Of a stretch of 64,000 nt of DNA, positions 1-12,433 are shown piece after piece. The notes under the pieces are model-generated. The model saw nothing but the letters and a program-made list of their open reading frames with translations. It did no database searches and was not told the origin of the DNA. Source of the DNA: Armillaria gallica (Eukaryota; Basidiomycota; Agaricomycetes; Agaricales; Physalacriaceae); contig JBANDB010000003.1 of NCBI GenBank assembly GCA_037576215.1, positions 3,286,001 to 3,350,000 of the forward strand. The letters are read 5' to 3'. Within the stretch, counting starts at the first letter, position 1; each line of letters starts with the position of its first letter. The position numbers and the translations under genes are program-made.

Positions 1-108
1 TTTTGCTTGCACAGTTCCTGGTCAACGAGCTGTGGCGTGTAATCCACGACCAGTCACCCACGGGCGTCGATTCCAGGCTGTCCAGTTTGCGTAACATAAA
101 TGCCTCAA

Positions 109-2509
109 CTATGCAGTCGTATCCATCTCATCCCCGTGGCCAATCCTACTCTCCGTCCTCGGTCGGGCCCTGGCCGCAATCTCAGGTGGTAAAGAATCCA
201 AGAACGTCTTGTTGTTCATCTCTGTCATCTCCTATGACGACACAAATTTACAATTAGTCTTTGCTTCGTAGGATGTTTACACGCACCGTGCTCTCCTTCG
301 GCCATTGCACCGGCGCTTCGAGCTCCTCCTTGGATAAACTGCGGCTGTAGAGCAGCATGTATGGTCCAGCGCCGAGTAACATCCCTGTGCTATCCCGTAA
401 CACTTCCTCCTCCGGGACCTGATATCCATCAATTTGGGGATAACTAAACGGCAAGATGTCGCTTCACCTCGGTAACGACAGTGTCCACCGTTTTCCACCA
501 AATCCCCCCGGCGTCTTGGACATATAAATAGACGTGCTTCCTCCCCGGCAGCCCATCGTGCATCAGAACAGCGCGGAGATCGTACTGGATAGAATCGAGG
601 GGAAATTCTGTTAGCTCCAAGGAAGCAGAAATGTCTGTCTTACAGGGTGATTCTTGAGTTCTGGACAGTCAAGCACGCGCTGTGACTCCTCCAACAGCCT
701 CGTGGTCTCCATATCGATAACTATCAGGCATGATCATGAATCAACTGGGACAACCTAAATTCGGTCGATTAACAAACCTTCAATTTCCTTCTCAACCGCA
801 CCAATCGAATTTCGCAGTTTGCTAGCCATTGCGTCAATCTGAGCACGTCGTTCAGGATCGTCATCTTTCGCCTGCGCCACCTCCTCGTAATAGTACAACG
901 TCGTTCTTAGATCCTTCAGGGTATCTTTGTTCTTCACGTCCAAGAGCCTCATGTTCAGCCACAATTATAGTAAAATGAACGTCAGCCACACATACATTGA
1001 ATCGCGTCAGAGCTTGTTTTCTGTCCCACAGCGTTCTGACAGCCTCTTGCATATCCCGCACCTCTTGCTGCTTCTGGTGCGCAAACTCGGTGCTCTCGTT
1101 CAAAAACTGATCCATGTAAATCCTCTTGGGGTATGTTAGTGCTGGAGGGGATAAACATTTCCCATAATTTTGAAGAACAAACGCCACCACGTCCGGTGCC
1201 GGTTCGAGGATCACCTCGTACTTGAAATAGAGTGGGTTCAGTTCTTGCGTCAGAGTCATCGACAGACGCTGTACAAGGTCCTCATGCACGTTGGTCATCC
1301 CATATTCCACGTGTACGGGGAATAAGATTTCGTTCTTGTGAAGCGGAATCTCGTTGTGGCGTTTACCGTCAGCAATATGCACCGTCCCGGACTGCAAGAC
1401 ACCCAAAGGGACTCCTCTGTGGGTGGATACGCCTCAGAATACTTGCGATAAGAAGCTGAAGCCTACTCTGGATCCTCCGCTCTCAAATAGCACGCTAGAA
1501 CAGTCATGACGTTGCCGTAGAATGCTTTGATAATAGAGTCGGCGTATGCATTGCGTAGAAACAACGGACGTACTCTGCGATGATTTAGAGATGCTCTCTT
1601 GAATTGGCGCTGCCCGGAAGGCTTGCAAGACTTCTCGATCTAGAATGATAGATAGCTGCGCGAGATCTTGGTGCACGAACATATCCCGGAGCAACCTTAG
1701 AGCATCCCTTTCTGCACCCCAATTTCAGCTATATGGAGCGAGAGCAGATGTAATTCCTACCAGCAGGATAATCCTGCAGCACTGGCGAGTCAAGATTGAC
1801 CTCGGACACCCTTCGTCGTATTTGGGGCACATAATACATCGCTTGTATAATCTGCAGCACCTCGTCAGTTTAAGGTTACGCAGATAAGAACAAACTGACC
1901 AAAGCAGCATACGCAAGGTTCGATATTTCTGGTCGAATGGCTACGGGTCTGTGGAGCAATGAGCAACTACGAGGACTGAATGCATACACATACCTTCCAC
2001 CTTCCCGTACAGCCAACTCAATAGACGGATTGTCGTCGTCTTCCACTGCAAAGTCCTCCAAGCTATTTTGAATGGCCTGCTCCATCTGGGCATCATTGGA
2101 TACAGATACCTGCGCATATACTCATCAGTAACTATCACCACCGCCAAAGAAGAAACTTAAGAATCCTCACATTCGACGGTACAACTTGCCACGCTGGATC
2201 CGGCGCACGATTGCTCGGGCCAAACTTTGGCAATGCCGTCTCTTCCTCTTCATTGAGAGACATTCGAATGGCGCGGTTCACTTCTTCACTGTCGTCACCC
2301 GTGAGGTCGATGACAGTGGGTTGGGCGGCCCCCGCGGTGTGAATAGAGACCACAGCGTCGTCCTCACCGTTGTCGCCTGCGAGCAGCGCTTCGGCTGCCT
2401 TGTCTGAGCTGCCATTGTGTTTTCGGAGAACGCGACGCGCGACTTCGGTGCTGAAGTCGCTGCCCATCATGGAAGATAGAATTTGTATTTGGCTTTCTTC
2501 CTCGTCCAT
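109..2509 (-). CDS. USP25/28-like ubiquitin hydrolase family protein, probably catalytically dead
   Basis: The first exon encodes a UBA-like domain (about residues 5-45) and a ubiquitin-interacting motif (AIRMSL). Exon 2 carries a second UIM (AIQNSLED). A USP catalytic fold follows, arranged as in human USP25/28. The cysteine box, around residue 165, reads NLAYAAL where active enzymes have NTCW/NTCY, so alanine sits in the position of the nucleophile. The histidine box is recognisable near plus-strand position 540 (AVLMHDG, then KHVYLYV), with the histidine kept. The fold ends at PYMLLYSR. I end the gene at the TAG at 109-111 by splicing an intron from about 282 to 233; without it a stop falls at 254. 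Known: this family binds and trims ubiquitin chains. Inferred: this copy may bind ubiquitin without cutting it. The 5' intron 2110-2170 is clear; later junctions were placed by eye. Confidence 0.8.
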
Positions 2510-2809
2510 AGTGGCGTCTCAAGGAGGTGGAGGTCAACGTCGAGAGGTCAATAGCGAGTCCGGAACTTTCTGTCGGAATTCGGATCTCTGATCTTATCTC
2601 GAGGTATTCACCATTATTATTTTACTTACTTATTTGATCAGGGCATAACTCCTTGATCTCGTAAAGGGAAAGGGTATATATGACAAAAGTAGATTCGTTA
2701 AATACTCGACAAGAGAATAAAGTATTGAAGATAGCAAGTCATCCATCATCCCAGCGTGTACTCATCTCTATGTAACACAGACTACTGAGCCCATGCCTTC
2801 GCGTAAAGT

Positions 2810-5003
2810 TCATGAATTAGCAACCAACTCAACCGCCCTGTCGACGATATCCTCAATAGCCCATCTCTCCGATTTGCGAATTCCGTGTTTCAAGTCGAGG
2901 ATATCACCGACCTCATCACATGCCCGTAAGACACAATCAATGTCCTCCTTTGTATGTGCCGCGCTCACGCAGAACCTGACGCGACTCGTGACCAAGGGAG
3001 TCGCCGGATACGCAACCACCACTACAATGATGGGAGTTTTCCTATCCTTCATCAACCTGTGGAACATGTTCATTTTGCCTGGATTGAATACCAGAAGGGG
3101 AACGATCGGTGAGGCTGCATGGCCATAGGTGATGAAGCCGAGCTTGATCAATCCAGAATGGAGATATCGCGAATTAAAGGAGAGACGACGTAACCGGTCA
3201 CGGCCCTCTTCGCCAGAAGACAGTGAAGTCGGGAGAGCAACCCATGAAGGGAGTGAGGTTGCTGGAGCGGGGCCAGGGTGCTGATACATGTCGTCGGCAG
3301 GACCAACACTTCCGTGTCGAGACGAGGTCGAAGACGGAGGCAAATTGACACCCATGATACTAGCCATACTGGACAAAATCTGGGTCAACACTGGAGGGGT
3401 CATGGCCTCGGCATAGGCTCCAGAATAACCGCGGAGACGAAGGCGGTCAATGAGCGTCTTGTTCCCGGCAATGTATCCACCCGCGGCACCGAATGATTTG
3501 GTGAATGTACCCATCAATATGTCGATAGAACGAGGGTCGATATTGAAGTAATCCGCCACACCACGGCCATGGGGACCAAGAGCGCCCACCGAGTGTGCCT
3601 CATCAACAAACAGATAGAACTACGGATAAGGCATGAGAAATGAAACGGTTCTCGAGCTAATGTATGAAGCAGACCTTGTATTTTCGCTTCAACTCCATTA
3701 TAGCAGGAAGGTTGACCAAAGTGCCTTCCATACTGAACAAACCTTCCACGATGATTAAGATCTTCTTCCACGGCCTGTGCGTTTTGAGCTGCCCTTGACT
3801 AATGACCTCCCTGAGCAGCGACTCCAGGCTCCCCATATCATTGTGTTTGAACGTGCGTACACTTGCACCACTCAAACGCACACCAACACGAATCGAGGCA
3901 TGGTTGAATTCGTCGGAGATAACCAGGCAACCCTTGTTGACTAGCGCAGGAATAAAAGTCGAGTTGGTTGCGAAACCCATGGAGCTGATTAACGCGTCTT
4001 CCATTCCGACAAACTGAGCAACAAGCGCCTCGGTAAATATGTGCAACTCGCTCGTTCCTCCTTCCAGACGCGTACCGCATGTTGTGACGCCATATCGCTT
4101 GATGGTCTCTTCTACAACATCAGCGCAGCCACCCCGAGCTTGTGCAAAGCCAAGATAATTGTATGAAGAGATGTTAAGGGCTCGGGTGCGGGTGCCGGTG
4201 AAAATTTGGGTGTGATTGTAATCGGGAGAGTAGCGGTCAAGGAGCTGTATGGTACGACCTGCAACACCGGTGATTGGCTGGGAGAAGCACTCGTCCATAC
4301 GCAATTTCAGACGACGAGTGTAAAAGGAGTCGAAATCCGAGTTCAAAGGGGCATATCCCTACAAGTAAAACGCGTTAGTCAAGGAGCGGAAATTTTTCGT
4401 CGTGGGATAGGCACGCACAGCGTGGGGCATCAAATGTCGGTAGGCTGACGGATTGAAACGTTTTCCAAAGAAGTCGCGGAAGTGACCAAGACAGATTAGA
4501 ATGAGGTAGCTAATGTATGTTGAAAGAAGGATGTAGTAAGGAGGGTCCTGCTCGACGTGGCCGGGGACAGTAGTACCGGGGGTATGCTGGGAGACGTAGC
4601 GATATTCCTCGTTGGCACAGTGCCCAAACTCGGAGTGAACGGTGGTGAAAACCTGTTCAGACGTGGGTGGACGTGCAGGGATAACCAGACCGTCGCTATT
4701 GTCGAGTTCATCGTACTCATTCAGTACAGTGTCTTCCGACGACTCGGTGACCGACGACGACAAGGACAACGCTGGTGTCGATGTAGGTGACCGCCCATTA
4801 CTGTTTCGTGCACGAGCGTCTGCTTGAGACAGTGCAGATAGATAGGACGCCGCTGAGGCCATGTGAGACAGCGACTGCGACGACCGTTTCTTGAACATCG
4901 AGTGCTGCGGTGAGGACCTCTTCAAGGCCATTGGTGATGGCAAGGGAGAGCCAGTGGGCATGAGGGCGGAAGTGTCGTTGTCGTCGTCGTTCACAGCGAG
5001 CAA
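2810..5003 (-). CDS. LCB2: Serine palmitoyltransferase subunit 2
   Basis: This is the PLP-dependent catalytic subunit of serine palmitoyltransferase, which condenses serine with palmitoyl-CoA in the ER, the first step of sphingolipid synthesis. An N-terminal serine-rich tail (about 150 residues) precedes one membrane segment (YILLSTYISYLILI). Then come the conserved blocks GYAPLNSDFDSFYTRR, NYLGFA, TCGTRLEGG, VDEAHSVG and GTFTKSFGAAGGY, where the lysine forms the Schiff base with PLP. Two introns are clear, at 4359-4418 and 3622-3674; splicing the first restores HAGYAPLN and the second restores KFYLFVDEAHS. A proline/serine-rich insertion of about 45 residues lies after the ILSSMASIMG segment. 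I chose the methionine at 5003 because it is the first in frame after the CT-rich leader. Family assignment is certain; the exact start is less so. Confidence 0.95.
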
Positions 5004-5828
5004 GATTGGGTGTCTTGTTCAGGTTCTTTCCGAATCCGAATTCAATTTTCGCGCTTAGGCGGACCCGGTTGTCAGCATTCATGACATTCTGATCAAATTT
5101 TGATTGCGGGATACATACGGAGGATGCCGAAGTCTAGCCGCATGTTGCCGGGCCACGGCATACATCCTGCCGAATCACCCGAGGGGACCCGAGCTTATTT
5201 GCGACTTTACCCTGCCTCAAGTCAATACATTCTTGAGTCTGGAACTCGCATTGAAGGGTGCTAATTTACATCCCTTCGTATTTCTGTTGGAAATTTCTCT
5301 CCCATGAACACCTCCCCTCTCCTAAATCAGCAAATAAGCTCCTATCGTTCGACTTGGAGCAAATTCAAGCTGCCTCGTTGACCAACGTTTCAGCCTCAAG
5401 GAAGGTCGAGGCGTGCATCCTATCCATTTCCCAACGATACGACGTAACCCCGCTCACGGAAAAATACGCTAGATGATCTCGGTGGTCTCTTCTGATTCTC
5501 TTTCAATTCTTGACATAGCTTCCCCGAGTTCCTCGGTTAGAAAGCCCTCGGGCAGCGCTTACGGATTCCGGAATTCGCTGCATTCTCATGGTCGTGAGAG
5601 GTTAAAACTTTTTACCTTTGAAACGAGGAGAAATATATGGACATATCGGCCAATTTTTTTTACTGAGATCACATCGTGCGCTTTCGTATTCAAGGGTCGG
5701 CGACAACAAAGCTGCCAAGCTTTAACGAAAGATCCGTTCCCAATCCAATTTTACAATATGAGATAAGTAATACACCTTCCTCGAGCTTCCTCGGCAAATA
5801 TGTTTAAATAACGAAAACCGGGTTTTCA
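5004..5828. other. Intergenic stretch, LCB2 promoter side
   Basis: No gene is supported here. The stretch holds the upstream region of LCB2 and the downstream region of the next minus-strand gene. Short open frames on the plus strand at 5258-5476 and 5473-5766 show no recognisable domain and no splice partners. Confidence 0.5.
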
Positions 5829-8360
5829 TCAGTCGGACCCTAGCGACTGTCGGAAAGCCGACCATGCAAACCCAGATCGAAGCCTCCCCACAATCCCCTA
5901 TGCATGTACATAGAAATAAGCAAGAGAGGGCTTGAACTAACGCGGAATAACATACCATGATGATTGCCTGTCCATTTGTTGTACCTTCACCATGAACGTA
6001 TACTCCATTGACGTGTTGTGTCAGCTTCGCGCAGAATACTTGGAAAAGTTCGACGTGAGCCGGAGGGAACAGTACGTCGTTCCAACAGCCAAACACAGCA
6101 CCCATAGCCGCGATGCGGTTATGTGCGGATGGTGCGAGAAGCGTCTCCAGGGCAAGGAAAAAGTCTTGGCCATCGAGAAGTCCCGCAACGAAGAATTCTC
6201 CTACAGCCTCTGCAAGGGTGATGGATAGTCGGTCACTGATAATCAAGCCTTCCTAAGAGTTGGAAATTAGCCCTTCGGCAAAGTAATGAGTGAGGTATAG
6301 AAAGAAAACATACCCCAACGAAGTACTGTCTGAATGCTGTCATGAGTATGCCAGCTATGGATGTTCGTAATTGCATTTCGGCATGCGGTCCATAGCGCGT
6401 TTCTGCTTGACGAAGCACTTGAAGGACAATCTTGGTGAACACAGACGCAGTGCAAGCAAACGAGAGCAGATGATTCAGCAGTGTTCGTCCCAACTCGTCC
6501 ATTTTATCGTCGCCTTGGTCTATGATCTCCGTCGCAGCAAGGGGTATTTGGATCGTGATTTTGTCCGTCAAAATATTGTCCAGAGACGTCGGCCTGGGCA
6601 TGACTACTGCCTGATAGGGGATAGCCACGGAGAGAAGCTGAAACAACCTTGAATCGCGATAATTGTCTCCTGGAAGTTCGTTCGTATGATACTGGAGAGC
6701 CCTTCAGTGGCGAACAAGTCAGTCATCCATTATTAATCATCACCAAAAAGGTGGTACTCACCGCATAATACGCTCGACATTTTCATCGACTTCATCAGGA
6801 ACGGGACCTGTGTCGTTTTGCGTCCAGTCGTGCGGAGAAGCGGAAATCGGGGTCATTGAGGTCTCCATGCCTTGCAGTCCTATGTCGGGAAGCAGATAAA
6901 AAGAAGGAAAGTCGCCGCCATTGGGTAGGGTTTCTTCTGGTATGTTGTCTAAGCGAACAAATGGTCGACGTTGAGGTCCATTAGACGGTCTTGCAGGAGT
7001 TTGTTGGTGAGGAGGGTCCACTTGCATTGGGCGTCCATGCTGCGAAAGAGTACCCGTGTACGTCGCAGGTTTTGAGATGGTTGGGTGCGAGACGGTGCGG
7101 GATTGTTGCAAGAGAGAATTACCGTTGCTGTGGTGTGTACCACTTACCACCAGTGTCCGTTGAGGACCTGTCACCACAGGACGTTGATTTTCGTCGTGAC
7201 CCTGATTCCGTTGATAGCCAAGGTACGGGACCGAGTACCTTCGTGTCGGCTCGGGACACACACTAACAGGGCTACCAGTCGTGATGCCACCGGTCCTTGC
7301 TGCAACATGTCGCGACGAGTTGAAATTCTCCCCATTGCCAGCGGTCATTGGACCTGAAAGGTGATTAGCAGCACGAGAATTTCCGTCCGTACCAGACAAC
7401 GAAGCATTCATCCGGCCTTTCGAGTCCTGCGAGACAACGGACTGCGAGAGTTTCGACTTTGGCCTTGATGTGTGCGTTCTACGCTGCATTCTCTGTGTGT
7501 CTAGTGTACCAGACGTCAGAGAAGAATGAACAGAAAGAAAATAGTCCTTACTATATAAACGCGATTTAGATGATAGTCGAAAGACAAGATAGGTTGCAAA
7601 GATCAAAGACGTGACTGGAGGCGTTTTATTGCTTTTATTGACTCTTGAGTGACTGATGGTAACAGCACATGATTTGCAGGACAAGGACTCTAACAGGGGC
7701 AAATATCGCCCATGCCTGCTTTGGAATAATCGGAAGCGTATTTCTGCATCAAAGAGGTTGTGCGTCCAACATGCATCCAAGTACAACGACAGAGTACCAG
7801 CCAGATAGGGCCGGCCGTTCAGATAGATTTGCGCCAAGATATAGGATAACTTCAGGATCATTTTGATTGAATGGGGAACGCAGGCGCAGCACGGTCTTCA
7901 AATAATGATGGCAATAAGGTCCAACTCCAGGGGAATGCTTCGGAGCGAAGAACGGGCCTGGCAACGGCTGCAAGCGCTCCACAAGCGTTGGAGATGCATC
8001 GATGACGTTCATTTTTACCCCAGAAAGGTATAGAAATAATTCAAATGTTTGTTATTAACCTTCAAGAGAACAAGTCTGCTCAATCCGTGTCCCAGAGAAG
8101 TTTGTTTGATCCAGGTCAACAGACGAAAGGCCGTAGTAATGCTGGAGACCGAGTTGGTTCCTGAACGCGATTAATTTCGGTCCAAACCCATGTTCAGAAC
8201 CAGGGTCAGTTCTTCAGTCCAAGTTTGTAGAACATAAACGTCAGAGGTGCATAGGTTTCGCCGGATAAATCATGTTCTACACGCCACGTTGAGTGCACTG
8301 AACCAACTGAACAATACTCACAAGAGCATGAGCCGGTTTGTCTTGGTATTTGTCACTCAT
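5829..8360 (-). CDS. Uncharacterised multi-exon protein
   Basis: I do not recognise a family. The model starts at the methionine at 8360 (MSDKYQDKPAHAL, followed by a GTGAGT donor). It continues through an exon near 8160 with a strongly coding look (QLGLQHYYGLSSVDL) and a long exon at 6758-7860. That exon begins with an alpha-helical part (LAQIYLNGRPYLAG, then DACWTHNLFDAEIRFRLF), followed by some 220 disordered residues rich in Ser, Thr, Pro and Gln. Two helical C-terminal exons follow (6233-6646 and 5950-6246). The last exon runs after a GTATGT donor to the TGA at 5829-5831. The helical, repeat-free ends around a disordered centre suggest a scaffold or regulatory protein, but that is a guess. 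The 5' junctions near 7850-8000 are ambiguous: all three frames are partly open there, so the exon order at that point is not settled. Confidence 0.5.
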
Positions 8361-9192
8361 ATTGGTACAGCTCGTGTGGAAGAAGGTGCTTGCTGTTGAG
8401 TTCGCCGTGCACAGTCGAAAAGCTAAACGTAAAGAGACTGAATAGGACAAGCGGCCCGAGCGGGCCTGGCGCCTAGAGTCACGGCATGTGATCAGCTGTC
8501 ACACGGCGCGAGTCTGTCACCGGCGACCCGGGTCCTCTCTCTCACTGATCTACAGTCAAATAGTTCGATTAGTTCTGGCCGCCCCTTGGGTATGCATGGT
8601 TTCCATTAATTACCCTTGGCATATTCCCCCACGATCCTGTTCAGAATCGCAGCGAGAATCACGGAATTACGACTCTGACCGCCCATAATAGCAATGAGCA
8701 GACTTACTCGCAATAATGCTACACCCTTTAAGCGACTTCCTTGCCACCTGCAACCACGATGGCGTTCTTCGAGCTGTTTTCCGGTACAGCTCTTCGCTCC
8801 AATCTATCACCGTGAAGGCGCCTAATGACACGATGCAAAAGCATGCCTCTATCCAAGCTACGAGTTCGGTTAGCTCAACAGCAATTTTGATAGAATGCTG
8901 TAGAGGTGGCACTCCGAGTCCATAATTAGACACGATACTGCAAGCTCTAGTGGTGCGCTCTTTGAGTCTTTCTTCAAGTGCTAATGCTGAAATTGAGCAC
9001 AGTATAGCCTTTTCTTTGCGCAATAATATTGAGTTTCGGGACACGACCCAGTCGCCGAGCGCTTGTTCAACAATGGGCGTCGATCAGATTAATTTAAGCC
9101 TAGCCGCGCGCGTATCCAAAAATGTCCGTCATAAGAGCACCGTGTTCTATAAAAGCCTTATCTCTTCAAGCCAGCTCTTCATCTTCTCCTCC
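8361..9192. other. Divergent intergenic region
   Basis: This lies between the minus-strand gene ending upstream at 8360 and the plus-strand AAA ATPase gene. A 125-codon minus-strand frame (8667-9044) lacks an ATG and overlaps the ATPase promoter, so I do not call it. Only the TATA element near 9148 is supported. Confidence 0.4.
9148..9154 (+). promoter_or_regulatory. TATA box of the AAA ATPase gene
   Basis: TATAAAA lies 39 bases upstream of the chosen ATG at 9193. This spacing supports that start over an in-frame methionine codon position further upstream at 8950, which would precede the TATA box. Confidence 0.55.
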
Positions 9193-12100
9193 ATGCCTTC
9201 CGTTGAAAGCTTGAACATCACCGTTGTCGTCCGCAGTGACACCTCACCTTCACTCTCTAAGGTTACTACGGTGTCAAAGGGACCTCGACCCCCGTCTCCG
9301 TCTCCATCTACCGATTCCGAAACCATGAACCCCGCAGAAAAGGACGAAACTACTGCCAAAGAGGAGGAGCCCAAGCCGGACAAGAGCAAGACCGAGATTG
9401 TGTGCGATCGTTATCTTAGGCGCTTCCAGGTTTGGGACCCTGAAGAATTCGAATACGTCCCGTATGACCCAAGTGGACATACACACAACTCGGAGACTAC
9501 TCCCAAGAAAGAAGATGAAACCAATTATTTCTACATCGATACACGGTATCACAGTAAACGATGTACGTGGCACCAGTTCTCTGTGGGTTACTTTTAATTG
9601 CTTGGTAGCTGAACCGAAAGTCTGGGTGACAAATTTCAGCGAACCATTGCTTGCTTTCTTGCGGTATGTCTCTCTTTTGACCATTAATCTATCTCAACAC
9701 TTTGGCATAGAGTCACTGTTGGAGATGATTTCTTCTCCAGGAAACCCGAATTCCTTGTCACGTCCTTTTTTCCGAAGCTGTCTTTGATGAGAAAGAAGCT
9801 GGCGACCGCGCGGTCCTTCGTTTTGTCGGACAAGACGCATGCGCGCGACGAATGCCTTCAAATCATGAAATCTGTGGGAATAAATGACATGGACTCGGAC
9901 CAGGACTCGGACGAAGATGAAGATGAAGCCGAAGACTGTATGGCAATTGACATGTTGTCCATTCTGCGCTCACTAGGTATTATAGCAACCCCTGAATCTG
10001 ACATGATTCAACAAGTCAAGGAATTGGTGAAGCATGTGGAGGTTCTCATGAACTTTCTTGAAGAAGAGTTCAAACCAACGTATGTGCAACACTTGACTTT
10101 ATCTGTGCTTTTGACTGATAGTATGGACTAGTGCTGATCGTGTGGCGTTGGCGCGCAGCTACGGCCATGCTGAATTCGATCTGTAAGTGGACTTTCTTTC
10201 CCCATTGCGAAAGTACGCTAACCTATACCCAGCCTTCAATATTTCTTCGAACCCGGTCAAGAGGTGGTGACTACTGACAAGTTCGATAAACAGGTAAGGA
10301 CAATCTAATACACTGCTATCTAGATACATCGATGAACTTGTTCCAAGATCGCGTTCGTTATTGAGAAAACCTATTACGACGCCACGTAAGTCGAGACTTT
10401 CAATATCTAGTTTGTGTCGCTGAAGACAGTTCAGGTCTTCTGGTCGATACTTCAATGTTGAAGGGTACAGATGGCACTGGGACGGCTCCAGCTATTCCCG
10501 AAGTGACATAGAGCGCTATTGGAAAGAATACAAGGTTAGTATACTTCAGACCTACTGAATGTCGAAAGTGACTGTTATGCAGGGTACTAAAGAAGTATCC
10601 TCTCTTCCCGTCACGGATTTGAAGCATGGTGTTAAGGCCGAGCTCAAAGGTTAGTGATCTTTTTACCCTCCCTCGTCTACGAGGCTGATTGTGCAATATT
10701 ATAGCTCGCGGAATCTTGTACACTGCACTTTCTGGTGTGCATTACAAAGTTTGTAAGTGGCATGTGTAAGATACGCAGTTCATTAGCTGACCTGGTGTCT
10801 AGATAAAACTGTAAGAATCTGCTTCGTCTCTGCATCATACCTTGTTAAGATCTTGTTGTTTAGAAACGCGTTATCGTTGATCAGATGGCCTACGAGAACC
10901 GGTCTGGCTACACCCGCGATCCGTTGAGTCAATTCCCCCTGTATTATTTGCACACTCAGACTCTTGTTCCAGTGATGAATGTGTTCCCGAACTCGAAGAG
11001 AACCGTCTTCATCTGCTTCCCTCGGAAGTGTAGGTGTTTTCTTTGTCACGTAGCTCTGATATTGACGTTCTATACCAGCTACGGATTCAATCTAGGGACC
11101 AAGAAGTGGTCTTATTTCCTGGTCGAGGAATTGACGGAGGTTGTGTTTGATGAAAACGCGTGGGATCACCTTGTCTTGGATGAAGACATCAAGGTAAATA
11201 CAAGACGTTCCTGACATGAATATCTGCCAGCCTAACCCATCGTCGAAAGACTTTGATCAAAGGCCTGGTCGAGGTAACCAAGAATAAGAACTCTTCAAGC
11301 AAGATGATCGGTGATGTTATCTCCGGGAAAGGTGGTGGACTAGTAAGTCACAGAACGATTGGCAGGTTATCGATTTTCTAAAAGGTGCATCTATTAGATC
11401 TCTGTCCTCCACGGCCCACCGGGAACAGGTGGGTTTCAGAATTTTCCCTGGCATTTCTAGATGCCATCCTAACGATTGAGCGTAGGGAAGACACTCACCG
11501 CTGAATCCGTGGCAGAGCTCCTCCGTCGTCCACTTTACATGGTCGGCTCATCGGAGCTTTCTTCTGATTCTTCTGATCTAGAGCGTAATCTCAGATCAAC
11601 TCTGAGTGTAAGTGGGTGGTCTGAAGATAGCACCGTCACTAAATACCTATGCTTTTAAGTTGGCAACAGCATGGGACGCTGTGTTGTTGATTGACGAGGC
11701 TGATGTAAGTGTCTGTCTAGAAATTTCAGTGGCTCATGCTAACCGCCGGCCCTAACAGGTGTTCTTAGAGCAGCGTAGTTTGCACGAGGTATGCTCATAA
11801 CTTCCGTGTCCTAAGACACGTTCACAGCTTCTTTTCTAGCTTGAGAGAAACGCCTTGGTTTCTGTAGCTCTACGAGTACTTGAGTATCACCGAGGTGTTC
11901 TTTTCCTAACCACAAACAGGATTAAGACATTTGACGAAGCGTTCCTGTCTCGATTCTCGATCGGTCTGTCTGCTTCTTGGCTGCGCCGTGAGGGTGCTGA
12001 CTAGATTCTACACAGCTATCAAGTACCCAGAGCTCGACGCTGCGAGCAGACAGGTTATTTGGCAAAAGTTCCTCAGTCTTGCCGATTGTGTCGTTTCTGC

Positions 12101-12433
12101 GAAGGACCTAGAGAGTTTGGCGGCAAAATCGTTCAATGGTGAGTATTAAAGATTAATGTTGTAGCGGGTACTAAACCAGTTGCAGGTCGTACTATTAAAA
12201 ACATGGTGAGCATTCGTCTGGTCTCCTCGGCGTACCCAGAACTCATGTTTGTTTGTGGGTAGGTCCGAACGGCACAAGCGCTTGCCCTTTCCTCGTGAGC
12301 ACGCTTTATATAAATAAGGTTCTTAACGATCGATGTTTTCTTCAGAGACAAACCACTTGGCATCGAGCATATTCAGGTAGTTCTAAGGGCTCAAGAGAAA
12401 TTCTTGGATGAGTTCTCGCGCTTGGAACGGTGA
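9193..12433 (+). CDS. AAA-family ATPase, fungal type with N-terminal DUF7025-like region
   Basis: The N-terminus is charged and Ser/Pro-rich, then comes the beta-rich region typical of this fungal family (FVIEKTYYDAT, RYWKEYKG, KRVIVDQMAYENR). The ATPase core has Walker A GPPGTGKT (exon junctions near 11430 and 11487), Walker B AVLLIDEADVFLEQR (near 11680-11790) and a sensor region with TTNRI and FLSRFSI. The lid follows, ending DEFSRLER. At least a dozen introns of about 50 bases cut the gene; some exons are only 20-60 bases (for example near 10800 and 11700-11790). Known: the family resembles ATP-driven remodelling ATPases, and the substrate of the fungal branch is not established. All key ATPase residues are visible, so the gene is probably functional. 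Junctions in the 3' third (11870-12320) were placed by homology to the AAA core. Confidence 0.85.

Noticed and set aside
8667..9044. Minus-strand frame of 125 codons that looks partly helical
   Set aside because: It has no ATG start, and it overlaps the promoter and upstream region of the AAA ATPase gene.
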